In this document: piece after piece, positions 22,873-30,670 of the stretch
Numbering within the stretch: the stretch's first letter is position 1
Layout of the letters: each line of letters opens with the position of its first letter
Source: Candidatus Zipacnadia bacterium
GTDB lineage: Bacteria; Armatimonadota; Zipacnadia; JALGUG01
DNA length: 34,424 nucleotides
Direction of reading: 5' to 3'
NCBI GenBank assembly: GCA_029820995.1
Contig: JALGUG010000086.1
Span: 1-34,424 of the forward strand
Notes under the pieces: model-generated
The model's input: the letters and a program-made list of their open reading frames with translations, nothing else
The model's database searches: none
Told to the model about the DNA's origin: nothing
Made by a program: the position numbers and the translations under genes

Positions 22873-24035
22873 GGCCGCTGAGGCTGATGTGTGGCGTGGC
22901 CTGGGCTGCGCTGCTGTGCGCTGCGGGAGCCATCGGGGCCGACGAGGGACAACCCCGTCCGGCGCTGGTCAGCGTCGGGCCGGGCAAGCCGCAGAACATT
23001 GGCGCCTATCCCGGGCACGAATATCACCGGACGAAGAAGTGGATCGCGCACCTGCGCAATGACCCCATCAGCTATGCGCTGCAGCACTGGGCTTGCTACG
23101 ATAAGTCCCACGCGCCGCAGGCGATTGCCCTGGAGGGCCAGATCGGCATGATGGGGCCCGAAGGCGAGAACTGGTATCAGAACGGGTTCCTGAACTTTTC
23201 GCTGGATGGGCAGCAGGGCCGGAACTTCGCCATCAAGTCGGTGCGGGCGCTCGACAGCGGTTCGCGCGGCTCGTGCGAGTTCCTGTGGGAGCTGCCGCAG
23301 GCCTGGGTGCGGGTGCGCTTTATGGTGATTCCGGGGCAGGAGCCGCTGTACTGCTCCGTTCGGCAGATGCCAAAGGGCGACAAGGTGCCCTTGCTGCGGG
23401 TCGGGGCGACGTGCTATCCGAGCAAGTACGCGCACAGTGCTCCGCGCGTCGGCCTTACGCCCCTGCAGTCGGTCAAGGCGCCCAAGAAGGTGCAGCTCGA
23501 CCCGGCGAAGGAGTGGTGGGTGATCTTCTACGACGAGAAGTACGACCTGGGGGTCGAGGGAGCGGTTGGAGGTTGCGGAGCAATCGCTGCTCCGGGGCTG
23601 GTCGGCTCGGCAGAGCTGAATGTGGGAAGTTACGGCTGCACCTGGACGCTGGCTGCGCGGCCCGGCGGCCGGGAGCTGCGCTTCGCTTTCTGGAGCGGTC
23701 TGCGCCGGAAGAATGCGGAATTGATTCCGTATCTCCGCGGGCAGTTTCCTGCGACGCTGAAGAGGCTGGAGGGGCTGGATTTCGCGGTTCAGCGGTTCCG
23801 CGAGGAGGGCTTGGCGGCGCTGCGGGCTGAATTCCGGAAGTACCTGGCGGAGACGCCCGGCTCAGGCGAGGAGCGGCAAGCATTCGATACGGCCTTGGCG
23901 AAGCTGAACGTATTGCGCCCGCGGATCTCGGGCGACAAGATCAATCTTCAGGCCGAGGAGGAGTACCTGACGACGCTCGAGCAGCTTGACAGCCTGCTGT
24001 GGAAGCTGAAGATGAGATGGCTGTTCGCGGATTGA
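22869..24035 (+). CDS. secreted protein of unknown function
   Basis: I do not recognise this 388-residue family. The ATG overlaps the GH42-like stop codon by four bases (ATGA), so the two are translationally coupled. It begins with a signal peptide (MRPLRLMCGVAWAALLCAAG, cleavage near AIGA-DEG). The first 270 residues are rich in aromatic residues and beta-like (YHRTKKWIAHLRND, NGFLNFSLDG, WVRVRFMVIPGQEPLYCSV), which suggests a sugar-binding or glycosidase-accessory beta sandwich. The last 110 are helical and charged (LKRLEGLDFAVQRFREEG). No catalytic motif is evident. A role on the same extracellular glycan as the GH42-like protein is inferred from the coupling. Confidence 0.8.
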   Translation: MRPLRLMCGVAWAALLCAAGAIGADEGQPRPALVSVGPGKPQNIGAYPGHEYHRTKKWIAHLRNDPISYALQHWACYDKSHAPQAIALEGQIGMMGPEGENWYQNGFLNFSLDGQQGRNFAIKSVRALDSGSRGSCEFLWELPQAWVRVRFMVIPGQEPLYCSVRQMPKGDKVPLLRVGATCYPSKYAHSAPRVGLTPLQSVKAPKKVQLDPAKEWWVIFYDEKYDLGVEGAVGGCGAIAAPGLVGSAELNVGSYGCTWTLAARPGGRELRFAFWSGLRRKNAELIPYLRGQFPATLKRLEGLDFAVQRFREEGLAALRAEFRKYLAETPGSGEERQAFDTALAKLNVLRPRISGDKINLQAEEEYLTTLEQLDSLLWKLKMRWLFAD

Positions 24036-24047
24036 GGGCCGGCCGGC

Positions 24048-24863
24048 TCAGCGGCTGAAGTCAACGCGCTCGCCCGGCGGCCCGACCCAGGAGCGCACGG
24101 CGGGATACTTGGCCCCCAGGTAGTCCACGAATTTCTGCGGGTCCTCGGCGTTGTGGGCGAACATGTCGTAGTGCATGGGGACCGCCAGCGCGACGCCGAG
24201 GTCGCCGGCCAGGTCTACGGCCTCCTGGAAGGTCATGTTGCCGAGGATGTTGCGGCGGAAGCGCGGGGCGTCGCGGCCATTGATTGGCAAGAAGGCAAGG
24301 TCGAGCGAGAAGCGCTGCAAAGTCGTCAGCAGGCCCTCGTAAACCTGGCCGTCGCCGGCGTGATACAGAGCGCCGCCGCCGGCCTGGACGACGTAGCCCA
24401 GGTACGGATAGCCGAGGCCCTCCACATGGTCGAAGAACTCGTGCCGCGACTTGACGGCGGTGATGCTGAGTTTGTCGGCTTGATGAGTATCACCGTCATC
24501 CAGGCACACGAGCCGGTCCGCCGGAACTTCCAGGGACAACATGCGCTCGCGGGCCGTGCGCGGGGCCACGAAGCGACACTGTGGGCTGGCGCCCACGATA
24601 CCGGGGATCGCGGTTGGGTCGAGGTGGTCGCTATGATCGTGAGTGCACAGGACCCAGTCGGCGTGGGTGATCTGCTCCGGTTTCAGCAGAGGCGGTGTCC
24701 GGCGGCGCTCGTCGGGCTTGAGATAGGGATCAACGTAGACCACTTGGTCGGCCAGCTTGAGAATGAAGCCGTTCTGTCCCAGCCACCAGAAGGACAGGCC
24801 GGGCTCGGGCGGGGAGCAATTGTCTACGTCCTGGATTAAGTCGGCACCGATTGGCATTGGCAT
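24048..24863 (-). CDS. UlaG-like metallo-beta-lactamase-fold hydrolase
   Basis: This 271-residue cytoplasmic protein has the metallo-beta-lactamase fold of the UlaG group (L-ascorbate-6-phosphate lactonase and relatives). The metal motif is THDHSDHLD (74-82), with further ligands likely in LYHAGDG (Asp) and VPMHYDMF (His); WWLGQNGFILK near the N-terminus is typical of the group. The true substrate may be a sugar-acid lactone or another phosphoester. The gene is convergent with the preceding plus-strand gene; only 12 bases separate the stops, containing the palindrome GCCGGCCGGC (24038-24047). No UlaD/UlaF partners lie beside it, so ascorbate use is not supported. Confidence 0.87.
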   Translation of the reverse strand: MPMPIGADLIQDVDNCSPPEPGLSFWWLGQNGFILKLADQVVYVDPYLKPDERRRTPPLLKPEQITHADWVLCTHDHSDHLDPTAIPGIVGASPQCRFVAPRTARERMLSLEVPADRLVCLDDGDTHQADKLSITAVKSRHEFFDHVEGLGYPYLGYVVQAGGGALYHAGDGQVYEGLLTTLQRFSLDLAFLPINGRDAPRFRRNILGNMTFQEAVDLAGDLGVALAVPMHYDMFAHNAEDPQKFVDYLGAKYPAVRSWVGPPGERVDFSR

Positions 24864-25268
24864 GGTCCTTTTTCCGTAGTCGAGATTGGTCTGGAGTTGC
24901 AGACGCCTTCAGCCGGGCATTGAACCACGAAGCCGAAGGGCTGCCAGGCTCGCAGTGGCCAGGGACCGCTGGTCCTTCGGACGGTTCGGGAGATCCAAAT
25001 GCGGGCCCCATTCGGCCTCTCCACGACGCTGTGTGCTGAATCCGCGCGGAATGTCGCTGCGGTACTGGCGACAGGTTCGAAACCGAGGCGACGTGCCTCA
25101 TCCGCGTGTTGGCCATTCGCGTTGGGGAGGCCGGGACCTGCCTCCGCGGACCGTGTTCGTTTGGGCGGGAGGAGAAGTTGCCAGGGCACGAAGGACGTAG
25201 GGGCGCGCAGGGGCTTGCGCTTCTGGCAGGGAACGCGCCCTTAGATTGACGATCAGGAGGCGTGGTAG
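24864..25268. other. 405-bp divergent intergenic region
   Basis: No convincing gene is seen; short open frames here have no SD and odd composition. It holds a reverse-oriented CTGAAGGCG-core repeat (24896-24912), a possible degenerate relative of the dispersed element ending in TTCGGCCTCTCC (25011-25022), and an inverted repeat GGGCGCG/CGCGCCC (25201-25207 with 25234-25240) just upstream of the SD AGGAGG (25255-25260) of the glycosidase gene. The promoters of the two divergent genes must lie here but none matches sigma-70 consensus. Confidence 0.6.
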
Positions 25269-27995
25269 ATGGATATTCGCTGGGTGTATGCGCCGGTTCT
25301 GAGCCTGTTCTTGGTGATGACTGTGGGCGCAAGTGGGGCGGCTGCCGCCGGTCCGGAGGCGAGCGGTCAGGCGGACTTTTACGTGGCGACTAACGGGAAC
25401 GACGCCTGGTCGGGTAGGCTGGCGGCGCCGAATCGTGCCCGCACGGACGGTCCTTTTGCCACGCTTGGCCGAGCGCGCGATGCGGTGCGCGAGGCGCGGG
25501 TGCTAGCCGCCGCCCCGCGGCCGTACACCGTGCTCATTCGGGGCGGCACATACGCGCTCAGTAGGCCGATTGTATTCGGGCCGGAGGATTCGGGTGCTGA
25601 GGGTGCGCCGATTACCTACGCCGCGTACCCGAAAGAGAAACCGGTGTTCAGCGGCGGCCAGGTGATCACGGGCTGGCGGAAGGATAGAGGCACGCCCTGG
25701 TGGAGCGTCAGATTGCCGGAGGTCAGGGACAGCGGTTGGACCTTTCGCGAGCTGTTCGTGAACGGGAAGCGCCGGACGCTAGCCCGCAGCCCCAACGAGG
25801 GCTACTACTACGTCGCCGGCAAGGCAGGACCGCTCAAGGACCCGCAATCGGGCCAGGAGATTGACGCCTCGAAGCTGGCCTTTCGCTTCAAGCCCGGCGA
25901 GATCAAGCGCTGGCCACGTCTGAACGACATCAACGCAGTGATTTTCTTCCACTGGGAGACCGGGATGCTGCGGATCAAGTCCGTGGACGAGGAGAGCAAC
26001 ACGGTCGTCTTCACCGGACCGATGAAATGGCCCTTCTGGACTCGGCAGCGCTACTTCATTGAGAATGTCTTCGAGGCACTCGACGCGCCGGGGGAGTGGT
26101 ATCTGCACACAGGTAGGGCGAGGCTGTACTACATCCCGGAGCAGGGGGAGGACCTGTCGCGGGCAACGGTCGTGGCACCGATGTTGACGCAGCTCGTGCT
26201 GCTGGCTGGAGATCCGGATGCAGGAAAGTTCGTGGAGCAGATCAAGCTGCAGGGGCTCTCCTTTGAGTTCGCGGATTATGCTCTGGAGCCGGAGGGCCAC
26301 TGTGACTGGCAATCGGCAGTGACCATCCCTGCAGTGGTGCAAGCACGAGGAGCGCGGTTCTGCACCGTAGAGGACTGCGAGGTCGCGCACGTCGGGCAGT
26401 ACGGCATCTGGCTGGAAGGCGGCTGCACGGACAACCGCATCGTCCGGAATCACCTGCACGACCTGGGGGCGGGCGGAATACGCATTGGCCGGGGAGGCAT
26501 CGCGAAAGAGGAAGCGGCGCAGACCGGTCGGAACCTCGTCTCGAACAACTTCATCCACGATGCGGGCCACGTCTACCCCGGCGCGAACGGCATCTGGATC
26601 GGCCAGAGCAGCGACAACACGATCTCCCATAATGAGATCTGCGACGTCAACTACACTGCGATCTCCTGCGGCTGGACGTGGGGCTACGGGCCGACGCAAG
26701 CGCACCGGAACCTCATCGAGTACAACCACCTGCACCACATTGGGCGCGGCGTGCTCAGCGACATGGGCGGGATCTACACGCTGGGCACCTCGCCGGGGAC
26801 CAAGATTCGCAACAACCTGATTCACGACGTGTGGTGCTACGCGGAGGGGTACGGCGCCGGGGGGATTTACCCGGACGAGGGGAGCTCGCAGATACTGATC
26901 GAGAACAACGTGGTGTATCGCACGATTAGCGGCGGGCTGACAATCCACTACGGCAAGGATAATATTGCACGCAACAACATCTTCGCGCTGGGACGCGACG
27001 GGCAGATCGGACGCGGGCGCAAGGACAAGGGGACGAGGTTCACGTTCGAGCACAACATCGTGTACTTCACTGAGGGGCAGCTTTTCCGGGCTTCGGGGGA
27101 CGTCACGGCCGACTATAACGTGTACTACCAGGCGAAGGGCGAGCCGATTGAGTTTCCCGGGGGCCTGAGCTTTGAGGAATGGCAAGCGCAAGGCCAGGAT
27201 GTCCATTCCCTTGTTGCCGACCCGGGCTTTGTTGACGCGAAGCACTTCGATTTCCGCCTCAAGCCCGATTCGCCGGCCCTGAAGCTGGGTTTTGAGCCAA
27301 TTGACAGTACGAAGGCGGGGCTGTTTGGGCCGCGCGAATGGGTGGAGCTGCCGAGGCGCATCAAGCGCCCGGCGGCGGTCTTCCCGCGGCGTCCGGAGCG
27401 CAAGCCGGTGCTGATTGACGACGGGTTTGAGCGCGACGCGGTCGGTGCGACGGCGGACCTGGCCCGGACGCACGGCGAGACGGCGGAAGCGACGATCCGC
27501 GTCACGGACGAAGTGGCTGCTACGGGCAAACACAGCCTGAAGTTCACGGATGCCGCGGGCCTGGACCAGCCCTGGAATCCGCACCTGTACTACTCGCCGC
27601 ACTTGACCGACGGGCTGGTGCGGGAGAGCTTCGACCTGCGGTTCGAGCCCGGCGCGCTCATCTGGATCGAGTGGCGGGACGCCAGTCAGCCGTACATCGT
27701 CGGCCCGAGCATGGGCATTGACGCGGACGGGCGGCTTACAGCTCGCGAGCAGACGGTGATGAGCCTCCCGGCCAACCAGTGGGTCCACTTCGAGATCGTG
27801 TGCGGCCTGGGCAAGCACGCGAACGGGACCTACGAGCTGACCGTTACAGTGCCGGGCCGGGAACCGAAGCGACTGGAAAAGCTCCCGTGCGATCCGAGGT
27901 TCAAGCGCCTGGAATGGCTCGGGTTTGTGAGCAATGCTACCGGTCCTGCGGTGTTCTATCTGGACAACTTGAAGTTGAATCGAAAGAAGCGGTAG
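25269..27995 (+). CDS. secreted right-handed beta-helix glycosidase-like protein (GH141-like)
   Basis: The 908-residue protein has a signal peptide (about 1-27, ending near ASGAAAAG), then the DFYVATNGNDAWSG opening and FATLGRARDAVREAR segment that begin many parallel beta-helix carbohydrate enzymes. A beta-sandwich insertion follows (about 130-330), then the helix proper (about 340-600) with Asn/His-rich rungs such as NRIVRNHLHDLGAGGIRIG and NTISHNEICDVNYTAISCG. The C-terminal 200 residues form a jelly-roll-like domain, probably sugar-binding (LIDDGFERDAVG to FYLDNLKLN). The layout resembles GH141, which includes alpha-L-fucosidase and xylanase activities; catalytic residues cannot be assigned by eye. 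AGGAGG stands eight bases before the ATG. A fucose-type substrate would fit the isomerase at 1911, but that is speculative. Confidence 0.8.
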   Translation: MDIRWVYAPVLSLFLVMTVGASGAAAAGPEASGQADFYVATNGNDAWSGRLAAPNRARTDGPFATLGRARDAVREARVLAAAPRPYTVLIRGGTYALSRPIVFGPEDSGAEGAPITYAAYPKEKPVFSGGQVITGWRKDRGTPWWSVRLPEVRDSGWTFRELFVNGKRRTLARSPNEGYYYVAGKAGPLKDPQSGQEIDASKLAFRFKPGEIKRWPRLNDINAVIFFHWETGMLRIKSVDEESNTVVFTGPMKWPFWTRQRYFIENVFEALDAPGEWYLHTGRARLYYIPEQGEDLSRATVVAPMLTQLVLLAGDPDAGKFVEQIKLQGLSFEFADYALEPEGHCDWQSAVTIPAVVQARGARFCTVEDCEVAHVGQYGIWLEGGCTDNRIVRNHLHDLGAGGIRIGRGGIAKEEAAQTGRNLVSNNFIHDAGHVYPGANGIWIGQSSDNTISHNEICDVNYTAISCGWTWGYGPTQAHRNLIEYNHLHHIGRGVLSDMGGIYTLGTSPGTKIRNNLIHDVWCYAEGYGAGGIYPDEGSSQILIENNVVYRTISGGLTIHYGKDNIARNNIFALGRDGQIGRGRKDKGTRFTFEHNIVYFTEGQLFRASGDVTADYNVYYQAKGEPIEFPGGLSFEEWQAQGQDVHSLVADPGFVDAKHFDFRLKPDSPALKLGFEPIDSTKAGLFGPREWVELPRRIKRPAAVFPRRPERKPVLIDDGFERDAVGATADLARTHGETAEATIRVTDEVAATGKHSLKFTDAAGLDQPWNPHLYYSPHLTDGLVRESFDLRFEPGALIWIEWRDASQPYIVGPSMGIDADGRLTAREQTVMSLPANQWVHFEIVCGLGKHANGTYELTVTVPGREPKRLEKLPCDPRFKRLEWLGFVSNATGPAVFYLDNLKLNRKKR

Positions 27996-28053
27996 AGGTG
28001 GTTTCGTAACCTCAACGACCAACGGCGGTCGCATAGACCGAGAACGACGGGCG

Positions 28054-28089
28054 GGCCGGATGGGGCCCCTGCCCCATCACGGCCCCTCC
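28054..28089 (+). repeat. dispersed intergenic element, copy C
   Basis: The segment runs from GGCCGGATG (28054-28062) to GCCCCTCC (28082-28089), the same ends as copies A and B, but with a centre eight bases longer that forms the perfect hairpin GATGGGG/CCCCATC (28059-28065 with 28072-28078). It lies 58 bases after the beta-helix gene stop, in the 248-bp convergent gap. Confidence 0.5.
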
Positions 28090-28149
28090 AACGCAGGCGC
28101 GTGCGGCATTCGGGCCCTCCATGTTGAGCGCGTGGGCCGTTGGGGGGCT

Positions 28150-28202
28150 CCTGGAGGCGGTCGTACAGGCCAAGGCATCGCGCCTGAAGGCGGTTGTGCA
28201 GG
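28150..28202 (+). repeat. CTGAAGGCG-core repeat, two tandem copies
   Basis: Two 20-mers, 28150-28169 and 28183-28202, match at 17 of 20 positions with a 33-bp period; all three differences are transitions. The second shares CCTGAAGGCGGT with the copy at 11811. The rest of the gap 27996-28243 holds copy C and an imperfect inverted pair (CCCCTCCAACG near 28083 with CGTTGGGGGG near 28138) and no gene. Confidence 0.5.
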
Positions 28203-28243
28203 GGATACGAGCGGCACGCAGGGCCTGACGAGCAGGGGCTCGC

Positions 28244-29266
28244 CTATTGGGCGCCGACGAAGCGCTTGAACTGGTCGAGCAGATCGTCCGGCGGGTCGAA
28301 GGGCAGGTCCACCGGACGGGCTTCGACAGTGCTCAGGTAGCCGGCCAGAATCACCAGCCATTCGTCGAGCGAGGTTGCCAGGTTATTGGGATGCACCTTG
28401 GCGTCATCCTCGAGCCAATCGAACATTGCGTTCGTCAGCCCGGCCTGCCCCAGCACATCCTCTTCGCGGTATTCCTTCTTACCTTGCTCGACCGTTCCGT
28501 CGGGCAGGGACTTCTCCCAGGCGTTCATGCGCCAGTGTAGGAAGCCGTGGGTGCCGTACACGGCGATGCGCTTATGCATGTGCACGGGCCCCGGCTCGAA
28601 CTGGGGCGCGCCCTCGCCGGCCTGCAGCGCGGCTCGGACGCCGTTGTCGAAGGTGATCAGCGATTCGGCCGTACGCGGGCTGGGATGGGTGCCGTTGATA
28701 TCGTCGTAACCGGAAGAGGCGCCGAAGACCGTCTGCGGCTGGGCGTAGCCGTTAAAGGCGAACATCAAATCCAACACGTGGACGCCCTGCCCGGCCATGG
28801 GCAAGAGGCTCGAGGCGTCCAGGAACCGGACCTCGCCGATCTTGCCGGCCGCGACATCGGCCAGGAACTCGAGGATCTTGGGGTGATGGCGCAACTGGTG
28901 GTTGACGGCGAACTTGGTCTGGGCGCTCTGCTCCAGGGCGCGCAGGGCCTTGTAATCATGGGCGCCGATGCAAATCGGCTTTTCGACGATCACGCCCCGG
29001 ACGCCGGCCTCGGCCAACTGGGTCATCAGCTCGACGCGCAGGGTCGGCGGAGTGACGAGGTGCACCACGTCCGGCTTCTCCTGGCGGAGCATCTCGGCCA
29101 GATCGGTGTAGCGGTTTTGGACCTGGAACTCGTCTCCGAAGGTCTGCAAGCGCTCTTCGTTGAGGTCGCAGATGGCGGCTCGCTCGCCGCGTGTGATGTG
29201 CTCATAGGCCGCGGCATGACCGCGGGCACGCGGCCCACACCCGAGAAACGCACAGCGGAACTTCAT
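28244..29266 (-). CDS. Gfo/Idh/MocA family oxidoreductase
   Basis: A 340-residue NAD(P)-dependent dehydrogenase of the Gfo/Idh/MocA family, which oxidises or reduces hydroxyl groups of sugars, inositols and sugar acids. The N-terminal Rossmann fold has FLGCGPRARGHA and AICDLNEER; the family motif EKPI follows in VIVEKPICIGAHDY, and the catalytic-side segments NHQLRHHP and GQGVHVLDLMF follow. The ATG at 29266 has AGGGGG seven bases upstream, and upstream codons to 29419 are rejected. There is no signal peptide. It is divergent from the URO-D-like gene (152-bp gap) and convergent with the beta-helix gene, so it may act on that enzyme's product. Confidence 0.92.
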   Translation of the reverse strand: MKFRCAFLGCGPRARGHAAAYEHITRGERAAICDLNEERLQTFGDEFQVQNRYTDLAEMLRQEKPDVVHLVTPPTLRVELMTQLAEAGVRGVIVEKPICIGAHDYKALRALEQSAQTKFAVNHQLRHHPKILEFLADVAAGKIGEVRFLDASSLLPMAGQGVHVLDLMFAFNGYAQPQTVFGASSGYDDINGTHPSPRTAESLITFDNGVRAALQAGEGAPQFEPGPVHMHKRIAVYGTHGFLHWRMNAWEKSLPDGTVEQGKKEYREEDVLGQAGLTNAMFDWLEDDAKVHPNNLATSLDEWLVILAGYLSTVEARPVDLPFDPPDDLLDQFKRFVGAQ

Positions 29267-29418
29267 GGCTTGCCCCCTGATAGCAGGATGATAACGGCGT
29301 AGGAGGTGCTTCGCGGGTGGGCTCGGCGCTCCCTTCTTTGGCGGACCGTTGGGCAGGAGTCGGTGTGAGGAGACGAGAATCTGCCGGGCATGTCTGGTGA
29401 GATGAGGTTCAAGCGGCA

Positions 29419-30582
29419 ATGCTACCCCGGGAACGCGTGATCAAGACCTTGAGGCACGAGGAGCCGGACCTTGTGCCCTGGGGCGAGCACTCGATTGACT
29501 ATGTGGCGTACGAGCACATGCTGGGCCGCCGGACGCTGGTGCATGCGAAGTTCCGGGAGACACAAGCGCAGTGGGAGGACCGGCGCGAGGAGCTGGTTGA
29601 GTGCTACAAGCGGGACATCATTGATCTGACGGAAGCGCTGGGGTTTGACATCATCACGGTAGGCGGCATGTACCCCGAGGGATCGCCGCCGCGGCCGCTG
29701 GAACAGGTGGACCAGGAGACGTACCGTGACGGCGCGGGCAACCTGTACCGGATCTCGGCGACGACGCACGATCTGTGCCTGTTCAAGGTCGTGACCCCGC
29801 CGCCGGAGCCGCCGACCGTGGAGAGCCTCCAGGAGCAGATTGACCGAATTGATCGCGAGGGCGTTCCGCGGCCCGATGAGACGACGTGGGACGTGGCGAG
29901 GTACGTCATCGAGAAGATGAAGCCGACGCACTTCATCAACATGTGCGTGGGCGATATCGGCTTTCCGTGCTTTGGGCGCACCGACGATGAGCGATACACG
30001 AACCTGGCGCTGTACCCGGAGCTGCACGCGAAGCTGACGGAACTCAACGCCAAGCGCGTCATCGCCATGGTGCCGTACTATGCCGAGCTGGGGTTGGACA
30101 GCATCATGCCTTGCGCCGATTACGGCAGCTCCACGGCGCTCCTGGCCAGCCCCAAGGTGTTCGCCGAGCACATGGCTCCGTGGATTAGGGAGTATGTGCG
30201 GGCGGTCCACGACCACGGGATGTACTGCATCAAGCACTGCTGCGGGTGCATCTGGGAGGCCCTGCCGTACTTGGTCGAGGCCGGCTACGACGGCTACGAA
30301 GGGATTCAGGCCAGCGCGGGCATGGACATGAAGCGGCTCAAGGAGGAGTATGGGGAGCAGTTGACGCTCTGGGGCGGGATCTGGAACGAGCACTTGATCC
30401 TGGGCACGCCGGAGGACGTGCTCAACGACGCAAAGTACGCGATCCGCTGGGGCGCGCCGGGTGGCGGCTTCATCTACGGCGCCAGCCACTCGCTGGCGGT
30501 GGGGACGACCCGGGAGAACCTGCTGGCCATGAAGGAGGGCCGCGAGAAGTATGGGGTCTACCCGATTCGCATTGCTGATTGA
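29419..30582 (+). CDS. uroporphyrinogen decarboxylase (URO-D) family protein, MtaA-like candidate
   Basis: The 387-residue cytoplasmic barrel belongs to the broad URO-D family, which includes heme-pathway decarboxylases and the corrinoid:coenzyme methyltransferases MtaA/MtbA/CmuA. It begins LPRERVIKTLRHEEPDLVPW, typical of the methyltransferase-like branch, and carries KHCCGC (272-277) in the middle, giving His273-x-Cys275, the first two zinc ligands of MtaA-type enzymes. No Cys follows later, so the third ligand (Cys in MtaA) is missing; the GASHS segment near the C-terminus is where a substitute could lie. It is probably not HemE, since the N-terminal HemE Arg motif is absent. Such proteins are numerous in PVC-like genomes and mostly uncharacterised. 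A methyl transfer role would fit the MttB and methyl-THF proteins. Confidence 0.82.
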   Translation: MLPRERVIKTLRHEEPDLVPWGEHSIDYVAYEHMLGRRTLVHAKFRETQAQWEDRREELVECYKRDIIDLTEALGFDIITVGGMYPEGSPPRPLEQVDQETYRDGAGNLYRISATTHDLCLFKVVTPPPEPPTVESLQEQIDRIDREGVPRPDETTWDVARYVIEKMKPTHFINMCVGDIGFPCFGRTDDERYTNLALYPELHAKLTELNAKRVIAMVPYYAELGLDSIMPCADYGSSTALLASPKVFAEHMAPWIREYVRAVHDHGMYCIKHCCGCIWEALPYLVEAGYDGYEGIQASAGMDMKRLKEEYGEQLTLWGGIWNEHLILGTPEDVLNDAKYAIRWGAPGGGFIYGASHSLAVGTTRENLLAMKEGREKYGVYPIRIAD

Positions 30583-30588
30583 TAGGAA

Positions 30589-30608
30589 CTTCGCTCCCGG
30601 GGGCGAAG
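30589..30608 (+). terminator. hairpin after the URO-D-like gene
   Basis: CTTCGCTC (30589-30596) and GGGCGAAG (30601-30608) pair over eight positions, one of them G-U, around a CCGG loop. It begins six bases after the stop codon at 30582. No T-run follows, so termination strength is uncertain. Confidence 0.5.
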
Positions 30609-30670
30609 ACGGATTGTGATGAGGGGAGCTGCTATCCAGGAGTTGGCGCCGGCATTCGGGGGGATGGAAG

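Noticed and set aside
7716-24863. L-ascorbate (Ula) degradation set from the OMPDC-type domain, TIM-barrel epimerases and UlaG-like protein
   Set aside because: The OMPDC-type domain has the hexulose-phosphate-synthase pattern (TPLIKSEG, DMKIMDAG, MVDL) rather than that of UlaD, no UlaF or transporter is present, and the genes are not adjacent.
25070-25100. tRNA-like GGTTCGAAACC in the divergent gap
   Set aside because: No acceptor, D or anticodon stems can be built around it.
24886-25200. 104-codon frame in the divergent gap, possible small gene
   Set aside because: No SD, no family signal, and it crosses dispersed repeat sequences.
25779-28034. 751-codon open frame on the minus strand inside the beta-helix gene
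   Set aside because: It lies opposite a well-supported secreted protein, is very rich in Arg, Val and Pro, has no SD or recognisable motif, and arises from strong GC bias at third positions.
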